Below, piece after piece: positions 48,481-56,866 of a stretch of 64,000 nt of DNA; the first letter of the stretch is position 1; each line of letters opens with the position of its first letter. The notes under the pieces are model-generated. The model made no database searches. It worked only from the letters and a program-made list of their open reading frames with translations, and was not told the DNA's origin. The stretch is from the NCBI GenBank assembly GCA_964515215.1, contig CAZESL010000001.1:13760-77759 (forward strand), written 5' to 3'. The translations under genes and the position numbers were made by a program. The DNA comes from SIG588 sp964515215. Its GTDB lineage: Bacteria; Bacillota; Clostridia; Oscillospirales; Acutalibacteraceae.

Positions 48481-48780
48481 GTGTATTGTCGAATTACGGA
48501 ACTGCACAACAAAGAGGTCATCAACGTCTGTGACGGTACCCGTCTTGGGTGCGTGGACGACGTAGAGGTGGATACCCACACCGCGCAACTGACCGCGATC
48601 GTGTTGCACGGTCGGCCGAAATTACTCGGTATCATGGGGTGCGAGGAGGACACGGTCATCCCGTGGAAAGAGATCGAGGTGATCGGTGAAGAGACCATAT
48701 TGGTCAATCGCCCGCAAGAGGCGGGAGGGGGAAGACCGCACGGCGGTGTGTGCCGCGGATTATTTGGTTTGGCACGATAG
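48481..48780 (+). CDS. YlmC/YmxH-family sporulation protein (PRC-barrel)
   Basis: A 99-residue PRC-barrel-like protein of the YlmC/YmxH group, which is commonly encoded beside sigG or other sporulation genes in Firmicutes. It starts with the typical RITELHNKEVINVCDGTRLG and has the DDVEVDTHTAQL and IPWKEIEVIGEETILV strands of the barrel; the C-terminal 15 residues are a basic glycine-rich tail. GTG 48481 lies behind GGGAGGTGG; a longer upstream frame overlaps sigG and has no support. The molecular role of the family is unknown; the link to sporulation is by occurrence. Confidence 0.85.
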   Translation: MYCRITELHNKEVINVCDGTRLGCVDDVEVDTHTAQLTAIVLHGRPKLLGIMGCEEDTVIPWKEIEVIGEETILVNRPQEAGGGRPHGGVCRGLFGLAR

Positions 48781-48786
48781 CGGGTG

Positions 48787-48815
48787 TTGACAAACGGTGG
48801 GCGATTTGGTATAAT
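48787..48815 (+). promoter_or_regulatory. Strong sigma-A promoter of the pfl operon
   Basis: Perfect TTGACA (48787-48792), 17 bp, perfect TATAAT (48810-48815). Transcription should start near 48822, directly ahead of the riboswitch. Confidence 0.88.
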
Positions 48816-48824
48816 ACAGACAGC

Positions 48825-48932
48825 GTTTTACATGACTGACGGATTTCGCAGAGCACTGCGGGGAAGTGTAAAACAATGTGTGCCGACCGTCTGGGCGAAA
48901 TCTGTTCGAAGTGAACGGATTTCGCCTTTTTT
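48825..48932 (+). ncRNA. ZTP (pfl motif) riboswitch with overlapping terminator, upstream of pflB
   Basis: The leader shows the conserved parts of the pfl/ZTP RNA: P1 arms GTTTTAC (48825-48831) and GTAAAAC (48868-48874), the TGACTGACGG segment, GCACTGCGGGGAAGTG, and the diagnostic CCGACCGTCTGGGC (48883-48896). The 3' GGC of that element is also the first part of an intrinsic terminator (48894-48907 with 48913-48926, then TTTTTT). Ligand-bound folding would hold GGGC in P3 and block the terminator: an ON switch that raises pfl expression when ZTP/ZMP signals shortage of 10-formyl-THF. Mechanism is from the known class. Confidence 0.88.
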
Positions 48933-48963
48933 ATTCTTTTCACTCGAAAGGGGACCTGCTGCA

Positions 48964-51192
48964 ATGCACGAGAATTGGAACGGATTTACCGCCGGTGTAT
49001 GGCAAAACGAGATCAACGTGCGCGACTTTATTCAAACGAACTATCGCGCGTACGAAGGCGATGCCGATTTTTTGGCAGGGGCAACGCTGCGTACCGAAGC
49101 ACTGATGGAAAAGGTGCGGGAACTGTTCCGTCAGGAGCGTGAAAAAGGCGGCGTGTTGGACGTGGACGTGAACACCGTGTCCTCGCTCGTGAATTACGCC
49201 CCCGGTTACATTGATAAGGACAACGAACTCATTGTCGGTATGCAGACGGATGCGCCGCTCAAGCGCGGGGTCAACCCTTTCGGCGGTATTCGTATGGCAC
49301 GTCAGGCATGTGCGGCGTACGGTTACCGCTTGAGTGACAAAGTGGAAGATGAATTTCGTTTTCGTACCACCCACAACAGCGGCGTATTTCGCGCATATAC
49401 CGATGAAATGCGGCTGGCGCGCAAATGCCACGTCATTACGGGCCTGCCGGACGCATACGGGCGCGGTCGCATCATCGGTGACTACCGCCGTGTGGCGTTG
49501 TACGGTGTGGATCGCCTGATCGAAGAAAAACAGAAAGATAAAGCGGCTGCGGCGGAACAGCCGTTCACACAGGATACCGTCCGTCTGCTGGAAGAACTGT
49601 TCCAACAGATCACCTTTTTGGGGTATCTGAAAGAGATGGCGGCGATGTACGGCTACGATATCAGCGCCCCCGCCAAAGATGCCCGCGAAGCGGTGCAGTG
49701 GACGTATTTCGCCTACCTCGGCGCGATCAAAGAGCAAAACGGGGCGGCGATGTCGCTCGGCCGCGTGAGCACCTTCCTTGACATCTACATTGAGCGGGAC
49801 ATGGCACGCGGCGTGCTGGACGAAGCGGGCGCACAGGAGTTGATGGACGATTTCGTGATGAAACTGCGTATCGCCCGCCATCTGCGTACCCCCGAATACA
49901 ACGAGTTGTTCGGCGGCGATCCGATGTGGATCACCGAAGCGGTGGGCGGTATGGGTAAAGACGGCCGTACGCTGGTCACCAAAAACAGTTACCGTATGCT
50001 GAATACGCTCTACACCTTGGGCTCGTCGCCCGAGCCGAATCTCACGGTGCTGTGGTCTGCCGCCCTGCCCGAAAACTTCAAGCGGTTTTGCGCCAAAGTG
50101 TCGGCGGATACCGATTCGGTGCAGTATGAAAACGACGATCTGATGCGCCCGTTGCACGGGGACGATTATGCCATTGCCTGCTGTGTGTCGGCGATGGAAG
50201 TGGGCAAGCAGATGCAGTTCTTCGGTGCGCGGTGCAACCTCGCGAAACTGCTCTTAATTGCCATCAACGGCGGTTACGACACGACGAGCGGTATCCACAT
50301 CGGTCCGCAGATGCCCGTGATGGCGGGGGACACGCTCGATTATGCGGCGGTAGCCGAACGGTATACTGTGTATATTGAGTGGCTCAGCAAACTGTACGTG
50401 AACACGATGAACGTGATCCACTATATGCACGACAAATACGCCTACGAGAAGACACAGATGGCACTGCACGACACCGCGATCGAACGGCTGATGGCGTTCG
50501 GCGTGGCGGGTCTTTCGGTGGTGGCGGATTCGCTCAGCGCGATCAAATACGCAAAGGTGCATCCTGTAAAGGACGAACTCGGTTATATCACCGCCTTCAC
50601 GACCGAAGGGGAATTCCCGAAGTACGGTAACGACGACGATCGCGTGGATCTGCTGGCACGGGATCTCGCCCATCAGATGATCACCGCATTGCGTAAAACG
50701 CCCACCTATCGGGGCGCGATCCACACCTTGTCGGTGCTGACCATCACTTCCAACGTGATGTACGGCAAACACACGGGGGCAACTCCCGACGGCCGGGCGG
50801 CGGGTGCCCCGCTTGCCCCCGGTGCCAACCCGATGCACAACCGTGAGGAAAACGGCGCACTGGCATCGCTCAACTCGGTGGCGAAGATCCGCTACGAAGA
50901 TTGCCGCGACGGTATTTCCAATACCTTCTCCATCACGCCCGAAGCACTGGGCAAGACGGAAGAAGCACGTATCCGCAATCTGGTGACCATTCTGGACGGT
51001 TATTTTGCGAAGAAGGCACACCATATCAACGTCAACGTCCTGAACCGCGAAACGTTGATCGACGCGTACGAAAACCCCGAAAAGTACCCGAATCTCACCA
51101 TTCGCGTGTCGGGCTATGCGGTGAACTTCAATAAGCTCTCCCGCGAACAGCAGCGGGAGGTCATCAGCCGCACCTTCCATTCGGCCGTATGA
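48964..51192 (+). CDS. pflB: Formate C-acetyltransferase (pyruvate formate-lyase), glycyl radical enzyme
   Basis: Converts pyruvate and CoA to acetyl-CoA and formate, the main source of formate for one-carbon metabolism in this setting. The 742-residue protein has the active-site cysteine pair C406-C407 (YAIACCVSAM) and the glycyl radical loop RVSGYAV with G717 near the C-terminus, both as in E. coli PflB. Conserved GVNPFGGIRMA and DTTSGIHIGPQ-type blocks are also present. ATG 48964 has GAAAGGGGA upstream, after the riboswitch. Its stop overlaps the activase start (ATGA), so the radical enzyme and its activator are made together. Confidence 0.97.
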   Translation: MHENWNGFTAGVWQNEINVRDFIQTNYRAYEGDADFLAGATLRTEALMEKVRELFRQEREKGGVLDVDVNTVSSLVNYAPGYIDKDNELIVGMQTDAPLKRGVNPFGGIRMARQACAAYGYRLSDKVEDEFRFRTTHNSGVFRAYTDEMRLARKCHVITGLPDAYGRGRIIGDYRRVALYGVDRLIEEKQKDKAAAAEQPFTQDTVRLLEELFQQITFLGYLKEMAAMYGYDISAPAKDAREAVQWTYFAYLGAIKEQNGAAMSLGRVSTFLDIYIERDMARGVLDEAGAQELMDDFVMKLRIARHLRTPEYNELFGGDPMWITEAVGGMGKDGRTLVTKNSYRMLNTLYTLGSSPEPNLTVLWSAALPENFKRFCAKVSADTDSVQYENDDLMRPLHGDDYAIACCVSAMEVGKQMQFFGARCNLAKLLLIAINGGYDTTSGIHIGPQMPVMAGDTLDYAAVAERYTVYIEWLSKLYVNTMNVIHYMHDKYAYEKTQMALHDTAIERLMAFGVAGLSVVADSLSAIKYAKVHPVKDELGYITAFTTEGEFPKYGNDDDRVDLLARDLAHQMITALRKTPTYRGAIHTLSVLTITSNVMYGKHTGATPDGRAAGAPLAPGANPMHNREENGALASLNSVAKIRYEDCRDGISNTFSITPEALGKTEEARIRNLVTILDGYFAKKAHHINVNVLNRETLIDAYENPEKYPNLTIRVSGYAVNFNKLSREQQREVISRTFHSAV

Positions 51193-51899
51193 GCGGGTAC
51201 GTACATTCCATTCAAAGTTTAGGCACGGTGGACGGCCCCGGTGTGCGCTTTGTAGCCTTTTTGCAAGGGTGTCATCTGCGGTGTAAGTGCTGTCACAATC
51301 CCGATACGTGGGCGACGGCGGGCGGCACGGACTATACCGCCGAAGCATTGGTGGAAAAAGCGATGCGCTACCGTGAATATTTCGGCGAGACGGGCGGTAT
51401 TACCCTCTCGGGCGGGGAACCGTTGCTGCAAGCGGATTTCGTGCGCGAGGTATTCGCGCTGTGTCGCCGTGAAGGGATCCACACCTGTCTCGATACGTCG
51501 GGCTGTGTGCTGACCGACGGGGCGCGGGCCGCCCTTGCCGTGACCGACCGCGTCTTGCTCGATTGGAAATACACCGACGACGCGTCCTACCGTGAACACG
51601 TGGGGTGCTCGCTTGCGGCGGTGGAAGCGTTTTTGGACTATTTGAACGAGCAAAACATCCCCACGACGTTGCGGCAGGTCATTATTCCCACCGTGAACGA
51701 CACGGCGGAAAACGTGCAAAAACTGCGCGCGGTCGTCGAGGCACATCCGTGTGTGGACGGGGTGGAGCTGTTGCCGTTTCGCAAAATTTGTCAAGCAAAG
51801 TATGATAATATGGGGCTGACTTTCCCGTTCGGCCATCTGCCCGAGCCATCCGCCGCGACGATGGCGGAGTTGAATGCGACGCTTTTGGAGAAAATTTAA
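51189..51899 (+). CDS. pflA: Pyruvate formate-lyase activating enzyme (radical SAM)
   Basis: Generates the glycyl radical on PflB using S-adenosylmethionine and a [4Fe-4S] cluster. The 236-residue protein has the activase cluster motif C28-x3-C32-x2-C35 (CHLRCKCCHNPD), the DGPGVR lead-in, the SAM-binding GGEPLLQ (about 77-83), and later LLDWKYTD and RQVIIPTVND strands of the partial TIM barrel. Length fits the family (about 245). It overlaps pflB by 4 bp. No gene follows on the transcript before the rpsB promoter. Confidence 0.96.
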   Translation: MSGYVHSIQSLGTVDGPGVRFVAFLQGCHLRCKCCHNPDTWATAGGTDYTAEALVEKAMRYREYFGETGGITLSGGEPLLQADFVREVFALCRREGIHTCLDTSGCVLTDGARAALAVTDRVLLDWKYTDDASYREHVGCSLAAVEAFLDYLNEQNIPTTLRQVIIPTVNDTAENVQKLRAVVEAHPCVDGVELLPFRKICQAKYDNMGLTFPFGHLPEPSAATMAELNATLLEKI

Positions 51900-51917
51900 A
51901 AAAGTTTGAAAAAACAC

Positions 51918-51946
51918 TTGCAAAGAAGAAACAAGTGTGCTATAAA
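51918..51946 (+). promoter_or_regulatory. Sigma-A promoter of rpsB-tsf
   Basis: TTGCAA (51918-51923), 17 bp, TATAAA (51941-51946); about 110 bp of leader precede rpsB. Confidence 0.7.
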
Positions 51947-51975
51947 CGAACAGCCAAAAATATTTTGATCTCACA

Positions 51976-52036
51976 CGCAGGTGGCAAAGGGAGCGGTCGG
52001 TGCCGTGCAAGAGCACGGTGGTCGCGACCTTCTGCG
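51976..52036 (+). promoter_or_regulatory. Structured rpsB leader, candidate S2-binding autoregulatory RNA
   Basis: Nested stems: CGCAG (51976-51980) with CTGCG (52032-52036), GGTCG with CGACC, and CCGTGC-AAGA-GCACGG at the tip. A hairpin just before the rpsB binding site is usual for ribosomal-protein feedback; no terminator or T-box sequence is present. The S2 role is inferred. Confidence 0.45.
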
Positions 52037-52062
52037 GAGGAAAAACCAAGGAGGAAATAGCA

Positions 52063-52797
52063 ATGGCAGTCGTATCCATGAAGCAGCTGCTGGAAGCCGG
52101 TGTCCACTTCGGTCACCAGACCCGCCGCTGGAACCCCAAAATGGCGCCCTACATTTTCACGGAGCGCAACGGTATCTACATCATCGACCTGCAGAAGACG
52201 GTCCGCAAGTTGGAGGAAGCGTACGCATTCGTGCGTGAGATCGCGGCTAACGGTCAGTCGGTTCTGTTCGTCGGCACCAAGAAGCAGGCACAGGATTCCA
52301 TCCGTGAGGAAGCGGTCCGTGCAGGCGCGTACTTTGTCAACGCTCGTTGGCTGGGCGGTATGCTCACCAACTTCCGTACCATCCGCGGCCGTGTGGCTCG
52401 TTTGAACCAGCTGCACACCATGCAGGAGGACGGCACCTTTGATCTGCTGCCCAAGAAGGAAGTTATCAAGCTGACTCACGAAATTGAGAAGCTCGAGAAG
52501 TTCCTCGGCGGTATCAAGGATATGAAGAAGCTCCCCGGCGCGCTGTTCATCGTCGATCCCCGCAAGGAGAAGATCGCGGTGGCGGAAGCGAAGAAACTGG
52601 GTATCCCGGTCGTCGCGATCGTGGACACCAACTGTGATCCCGATGAAGTGGATTACGTCATCCCCGGCAACGACGATGCGATCCGTGCTGTGAAGCTGAT
52701 CGCGGGCGTGATGGCGAATGCGATCATCGAAGCCAACCAGGGCGAGCAGAACGCTCCCGAAGAGGCGGCAGAAGTTACCGAGGAAGCGGCGGAATAA
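52063..52797 (+). CDS. rpsB: 30S ribosomal protein S2
   Basis: Small-subunit protein of 244 residues. The start VVSMKQLLEAGVHFGHQTRRWNPK, in conserved blocks, YIIDLQKTVRKL (about 38), FVGTKKQAQ (about 67), RWLGGMLTNF (about 93) and the DPRKEKIAVAEAKKLGIPV region (about 165-183) are unmistakable. It ends in an acidic, alanine-rich tail typical of clostridial S2. ATG 52063 has AAGGAGGAAA. It is followed after 44 bp by tsf, the universal partner order. Confidence 0.98.
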   Translation: MAVVSMKQLLEAGVHFGHQTRRWNPKMAPYIFTERNGIYIIDLQKTVRKLEEAYAFVREIAANGQSVLFVGTKKQAQDSIREEAVRAGAYFVNARWLGGMLTNFRTIRGRVARLNQLHTMQEDGTFDLLPKKEVIKLTHEIEKLEKFLGGIKDMKKLPGALFIVDPRKEKIAVAEAKKLGIPVVAIVDTNCDPDEVDYVIPGNDDAIRAVKLIAGVMANAIIEANQGEQNAPEEAAEVTEEAAE

Positions 52798-52841
52798 TTC
52801 AGAAATTATCCGATTTAAATTTATTGAAAGGATTGGATATC

Positions 52842-53759
52842 ATGGCATTTACGGCGAAAGACGTGCAGACCCTGCGTGAGCGCACGGGTGTTGGCATGAT
52901 GGATTGCAAGAAGGCGCTGGCCGAAACGGACGGCGATATGGAAAAGGCGATCGACGTTCTTCGTGAGAAGGGTCTTGCGAAGGCGGCGAAGAAGGCCGGC
53001 CGCATTGCGGCGGAAGGTGTGGCGTACGCTACCACCTATGAAGATAAGAAAGTCGGTGTTGTGGTCGAAGTGAACTCGGAGACCGACTTCGTGGCGAAGA
53101 ACCCGCAGTTCCAGGAGTTTGTGGCGGCGATCGCGGATACGGTTGCCGAAACCAACCCCGCGAACGTCGACGAACTGATGACCAAGCCCTGCGCGGGCAT
53201 GGAATCGGTGGCGGCGGCTCTGCAGGAGAAGATCCTCGTTATCGGTGAGAACATGACGGTGCGCCGTTTCGTTCGCTACGAGGGCGACTGCGTGGCGTAC
53301 GTCCACGGCGGCGGCCGTATCGGCGTGTTGGTGCGTTTCGAGGCGGACGGCGTGGCGGCGGATGCGCTGACCGCGTGCGGCAAGGACGTGGCGATGCAGA
53401 TCGCGGCGCTCAACCCGCTGTATCTCTCGAAGGAATCCGTCCCCGCGGCTGACGTGGAGAAGGAAAAGGAAGTGCAGATCGCGCTGATCAAGCAGGATCC
53501 GAAGAATGCGAACAAGCCCGAGCAGATCGTCGAAAAGATGGTCGAGGGCAAACTGCGCAAGTTCTTCGAGGAGAACTGCTTGCTGCAGCAGGCGTTCGTG
53601 AAGGACGGCGACGTTTCGGTCGGCCAGTATATCGAAAACTGTGCCAAGGCGGCGGGCGGCTCGCTCAAACTGGTGGAATACACCCGTTTTGAGAAGGGCG
53701 AAGGCCTGCAGAAGCGCGAAGACGACTTCGCGGCGGAAGTTGCCGGCATGATCGGCTAA
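52842..53759 (+). CDS. tsf: Elongation factor Ts
   Basis: Nucleotide-exchange factor for EF-Tu, 305 residues. The UBA-like N-terminal domain has the TDF-like signature TGVGMMDCKKALAET (about residues 15-29), followed by the conserved EVNSETDFVAKNPQF block (about 75-89) that contacts EF-Tu and two core subdomains; near the end GDVSVGQYI is typical. ATG 52842 has GAAAGGATTGG; the upstream in-frame extension has no function. A strong terminator follows. Confidence 0.98.
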   Translation: MAFTAKDVQTLRERTGVGMMDCKKALAETDGDMEKAIDVLREKGLAKAAKKAGRIAAEGVAYATTYEDKKVGVVVEVNSETDFVAKNPQFQEFVAAIADTVAETNPANVDELMTKPCAGMESVAAALQEKILVIGENMTVRRFVRYEGDCVAYVHGGGRIGVLVRFEADGVAADALTACGKDVAMQIAALNPLYLSKESVPAADVEKEKEVQIALIKQDPKNANKPEQIVEKMVEGKLRKFFEENCLLQQAFVKDGDVSVGQYIENCAKAAGGSLKLVEYTRFEKGEGLQKREDDFAAEVAGMIG

Positions 53760-53766
53760 AAATTTG

Positions 53767-53801
53767 AAAACAGCTGTTGCGTTTGCAACAGCTGTTTTTT
53801 T
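53767..53801 (+). terminator. Intrinsic terminator of rpsB-tsf
   Basis: Stem AAACAGCTGTTGC-GTTT-GCAACAGCTGTTT followed by a run of seven T. Confidence 0.92.
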
Positions 53802-53847
53802 GTGCTTTTAGAAAATCACACAGAAAATTTACAGAAAAATGCAAGGT

Positions 53848-53876
53848 TTGCCTTTACATGGCGAACAAAATATAGT
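53848..53876 (+). promoter_or_regulatory. Sigma-A promoter of the pyrH cluster
   Basis: TTGCCT (53848-53853), 17 bp, TATAGT (53871-53876). Probably drives pyrH-frr and, by readthrough, the lipid genes. Confidence 0.6.
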
Positions 53877-53942
53877 ACAATAGATACAGTGTGAACATAA
53901 CGGCAGACCTTTCGACATATCAAAAGTTTGGGAGTGGGTAGT

Positions 53943-54647
53943 ATGACACCGAAGTATAAGCGCGTATTGTTGAAACTCAGCGGCGAGGCTATGGCGGGTG
54001 AAAAAAAGACGGGACTTGATTTTGATACCGTTTTGACCGTGTGTAAAGCAATAAAGGAATGTCAGGAAGCCGGTGCCGAGATCGCGATCGTGGTCGGCGG
54101 CGGTAACTTCTGGCGCGGCCGCTCCAGCGGCAAGATGGATCGCACCCGTGCCGATCACATGGGTATGCTTGCAACCACCATCAATGCGTTGGCCATTGCG
54201 GACGGCCTGGAACAGCTTGGCTGTGAAGTGCGTGTGCAGACCGCTATCGCGATGAACGAGATCGCCGAGCCGTACATCCGCAACCGTGCGGTGCGCCATT
54301 TGGAAAAGGGGCGCGTCGTGGTGTTCGGTTGCGGTACGGGCAATCCCTTCTTCTCCACCGATACGGCGGCGGCGCTGCGCGCGGCGGAGATCGAAGCGGA
54401 CATCATTCTGAAAGCCAGCATGGTGGACGGTGTGTACGACAGCGATCCGAAACTTAACCCCAATGCGGTGAAGTACGATGAGTTGACCTTCACCGAAGTG
54501 CTGAACAAGGAACTGAAAGTGATGGATGCGGCGGCGGCTTCGCTTTGCCGTGAGAACGGGTTGCCCATTCTGGTGTGCAATCTGGACGATCCGCAGAACA
54601 TTGTGCGCGCCATCGGCGGCGAGCCGATCGGTACCATTGTACGATAA
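53943..54647 (+). CDS. pyrH: UMP kinase
   Basis: Phosphorylates UMP to UDP; hexameric amino-acid-kinase-fold enzyme of bacteria, 234 residues. LLKLSGEAMAG (about 9-19), VVGGGNFWRG (about 50-59), the DHMGMLATTINALA helix (about 70-83), GTGNPFFSTDTAAALRA (about 135-151) and DGVYDSDPK (about 167) are the standard motifs. ATG 53943 lies behind GGGAGTGGG. Followed by frr after 18 bp, the usual neighbour. Confidence 0.98.
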   Translation: MTPKYKRVLLKLSGEAMAGEKKTGLDFDTVLTVCKAIKECQEAGAEIAIVVGGGNFWRGRSSGKMDRTRADHMGMLATTINALAIADGLEQLGCEVRVQTAIAMNEIAEPYIRNRAVRHLEKGRVVVFGCGTGNPFFSTDTAAALRAAEIEADIILKASMVDGVYDSDPKLNPNAVKYDELTFTEVLNKELKVMDAAAASLCRENGLPILVCNLDDPQNIVRAIGGEPIGTIVR

Positions 54648-54665
54648 ACGTAGGAGGACTTTGTT

Positions 54666-55220
54666 ATGAAAGAACTGTTTCGCGTAACCGAAGAAAAAAT
54701 GCAAAAGACGGTGCAGGGGCTCGTGAACGAGTACGGCGCCATTCGCGCAGGCCGTGCCAATCCCGCCGTGCTCGATAAAGTGCGTGTGGATTACTACGGT
54801 GTGGAGACACCCGTCAACCAGATGGCGGCGGTGTCGGTGCCGGATGCCCGCACGCTGGCGATCCAGCCGTGGGATAAGACCACGCTGAAAGCGATCGAAA
54901 AAGCCATTCAGGTGTCGGATATCGGCATCAACCCGCAGAATGACGGCACCGTCATTCGTCTGGTGTTCCCGCCGCTGACCGAAGAACGCCGCCGTGAACT
55001 CGGTAAGAGCGTGTTGAAAATGGGCGAGGAATTCAAGGTGTCGGTCCGCGGTATTCGCCGTGATTCGCTTGAAAAGTTGAAGGCGATGAAGAAGAACAAT
55101 GAGATCACCGAAGACGATCAGGCGAACGGTGAAAAGAAGATGCAAACGCTCACCGACAAGTATTGCAAAGAGATCGACGACCTTGCTGCGGCAAAGGAAA
55201 AGGAGATCATGGAACTCTAA
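54666..55220 (+). CDS. frr: Ribosome recycling factor
   Basis: Splits post-termination ribosomes with EF-G; 184 residues, the normal length. The long three-helix bundle includes IRAGRANPAVLDKVRVDYYG (about 26-45) and VRGIRRDSLEKLKAMKK (about 129-145), and the beta domain has VPDARTLAIQPWDK (about 58-71). ATG 54666 with AGGAGGACTTT. A hairpin follows the stop. Confidence 0.98.
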   Translation: MKELFRVTEEKMQKTVQGLVNEYGAIRAGRANPAVLDKVRVDYYGVETPVNQMAAVSVPDARTLAIQPWDKTTLKAIEKAIQVSDIGINPQNDGTVIRLVFPPLTEERRRELGKSVLKMGEEFKVSVRGIRRDSLEKLKAMKKNNEITEDDQANGEKKMQTLTDKYCKEIDDLAAAKEKEIMEL

Positions 55221-55230
55221 TTGGAAAAGA

Positions 55231-55257
55231 AGGACTCCGATAGCTTCGCGGAGTCCT
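55231..55257 (+). terminator. Hairpin after frr, possible partial terminator
   Basis: AGGACTCCG ... CGGAGTCCT stem with CTTTCAT after it. The weak T tract suggests attenuation between pyrH-frr and uppS rather than a full stop. Confidence 0.6.
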
Positions 55258-55278
55258 CTTTCATAGGGAGGTATCGGT

Positions 55279-56022
55279 ATGGCGCTATTTAAAAAGAAAG
55301 CGGAAGAAACGCCGCAGGTTGACGTATTGCCCACCCATGTGGCGATCATTATGGACGGCAACGGCCGCTGGGCAAAAAAGCGCGGTCTGCCGCGTACGGC
55401 AGGTCACGTGACGGGGGCGAAGGTGTTTCGCACCATCGTAAAACATTGCGAGGCGCGCGGTGTTCGCTACGTGACGGTGTATGCGTTCTCCACCGAAAAC
55501 TGGAAGCGGCCTCCCGAAGAGGTGCAGGCGATCATGAATCTTCTGCGGGACTATCTGAAGGAATCTCTGCGTGATTTTACAAAGGAAAATATCCGCGTGC
55601 GCTTCCTGGGCGACCGTGCGCCGCTGGCGGAGGATATCCGCGACTTGATCGAAGAAGCGGAGAAAAGCACGGCGGATAAGGACGGTATGTGTCTCAACAT
55701 CGCGCTGAATTACGGCGGACGGCACGAACTGACCGCCGCCATGCGCGACATTGCTCAAAAGGTGCAAGCGGGTGCGCTCTCGCCCGACGACATCACCGAA
55801 GACGTGATATCAGCGCACTTGTACACGGCGGGTCAGCCCGACCCCGACTTGATCGTTCGTCCGAGCGGCGAACACCGCTTGTCGAACTATCTGATCTGGC
55901 AGGCGGCGTATGCGGAATACGTATTTATGGACGATATTCTGTGGCCCGACTTTACGACGGCGGATATGGATGCGGCACTGGCGGAATATGCACGGCGAAA
56001 TCGCCGTTTCGGCGGTGTTTGA
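55279..56022 (+). CDS. uppS: Isoprenyl transferase (undecaprenyl diphosphate synthase)
   Basis: Makes the C55 lipid carrier for wall synthesis by cis-condensation of isopentenyl units. The 247-residue protein has the catalytic IMDGNGRWAKKRGL (about residues 24-37), YAFSTENWKRP (about 74-84), LNYGGRHEL (about 148) and the closing RPSGEHRLSNYLIWQ region (about 195-209; the usual Thr of RTSGE is Pro here). ATG 55279 with AGGGAGG. Followed by cdsA, 23 bp on. Confidence 0.96.
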   Translation: MALFKKKAEETPQVDVLPTHVAIIMDGNGRWAKKRGLPRTAGHVTGAKVFRTIVKHCEARGVRYVTVYAFSTENWKRPPEEVQAIMNLLRDYLKESLRDFTKENIRVRFLGDRAPLAEDIRDLIEEAEKSTADKDGMCLNIALNYGGRHELTAAMRDIAQKVQAGALSPDDITEDVISAHLYTAGQPDPDLIVRPSGEHRLSNYLIWQAAYAEYVFMDDILWPDFTTADMDAALAEYARRNRRFGGV

Positions 56023-56045
56023 TTCATCGAAAAGAGGGAAACACT

Positions 56046-56852
56046 ATGGTAACAAGAATCATCAGCGGCATCATCGGCGCCGCGGTGGCGTTGGCGGTCA
56101 TGCTGTTTGGCGGTGTGACGGGGCTGACGGTGGCAGCGGCTCTTTTAGCAGGGCTTGCTACCTTTGAGTTGTTGCGTGCGGCAGGATTTGCGATGCGCGA
56201 CCGCATCCCGGCGGTGGCGGTGGCGGCAGTGCTGCCGCTCACCCTTCTGCTCGGCGGAGCGGTCTGGATGCTGCCGGCGGCACTCTACTTGCTGTACGTA
56301 ATGGCGGAAGGCGTGATGCGCCACGAAGAATTGCCGCCCGAGCGTCTGGCATTGAAGGTGCTGTTGCCCACGGTGGCGGTCGGCGGGTTTTCCGCTGTGG
56401 CGGCATTGCGTGCACACGGGGCAGACGGCCTTTTCTATCTCTTTTTGGTGTTGGTCATTCCGTGGCTCAGTGATACGGGCGCTTACTTCACGGGCATGTG
56501 TTGCGGTAAACACAAACTGTGCCCCGCCATCAGTCCCAAAAAGACGGTGGAAGGGTTTGTCGGCGGCATTGTCGTATCGGTCGCGGCATCGGCACTCACG
56601 GGGTATCTCTACACCCTCCTGTGCGGTCACGCCGTGGTCGTGAACTGGTGGTCACTGCTCGGTGCGGCGGCGGTCGGTGCCCCGCTGTCGGTGTGCGGCG
56701 ACTTGTTTGCCTCGGTGATCAAACGTCGCTTCGGTGTGAAGGATTACGGTCATATCATGCCCGGTCACGGCGGCGCGATGGATCGTTTTGACAGCGTGTT
56801 GCCGGTGGCAATGTGGTTGCTTTTGTGGATACAATTCTTGCCTATCGTTTGA
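56046..56852 (+). CDS. cdsA: Phosphatidate cytidylyltransferase
   Basis: Makes CDP-diacylglycerol from phosphatidate and CTP in the membrane. The 268-residue protein has about eight hydrophobic segments and the CdsA signature at the end: SVIKRRFGVKDYG followed by PGHGGAMDRFDS (about 218-249), plus WLSDTGAYFTG and SPKKTVEGFVGG (about 140-175). ATG 56046 behind GAGGGAAAC. Part of the uppS-cdsA-dxr-rseP-ispG series. Confidence 0.96.
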   Translation: MVTRIISGIIGAAVALAVMLFGGVTGLTVAAALLAGLATFELLRAAGFAMRDRIPAVAVAAVLPLTLLLGGAVWMLPAALYLLYVMAEGVMRHEELPPERLALKVLLPTVAVGGFSAVAALRAHGADGLFYLFLVLVIPWLSDTGAYFTGMCCGKHKLCPAISPKKTVEGFVGGIVVSVAASALTGYLYTLLCGHAVVVNWWSLLGAAAVGAPLSVCGDLFASVIKRRFGVKDYGHIMPGHGGAMDRFDSVLPVAMWLLLWIQFLPIV

Positions 56853-56866
56853 AGGAGTAGGTAGTT

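Noticed and set aside
51960..52062. T-box or known metabolite riboswitch in the rpsB leader
   Set aside because: No T-box sequence and no terminator; the nested hairpin fits ribosomal-protein leader RNA better.
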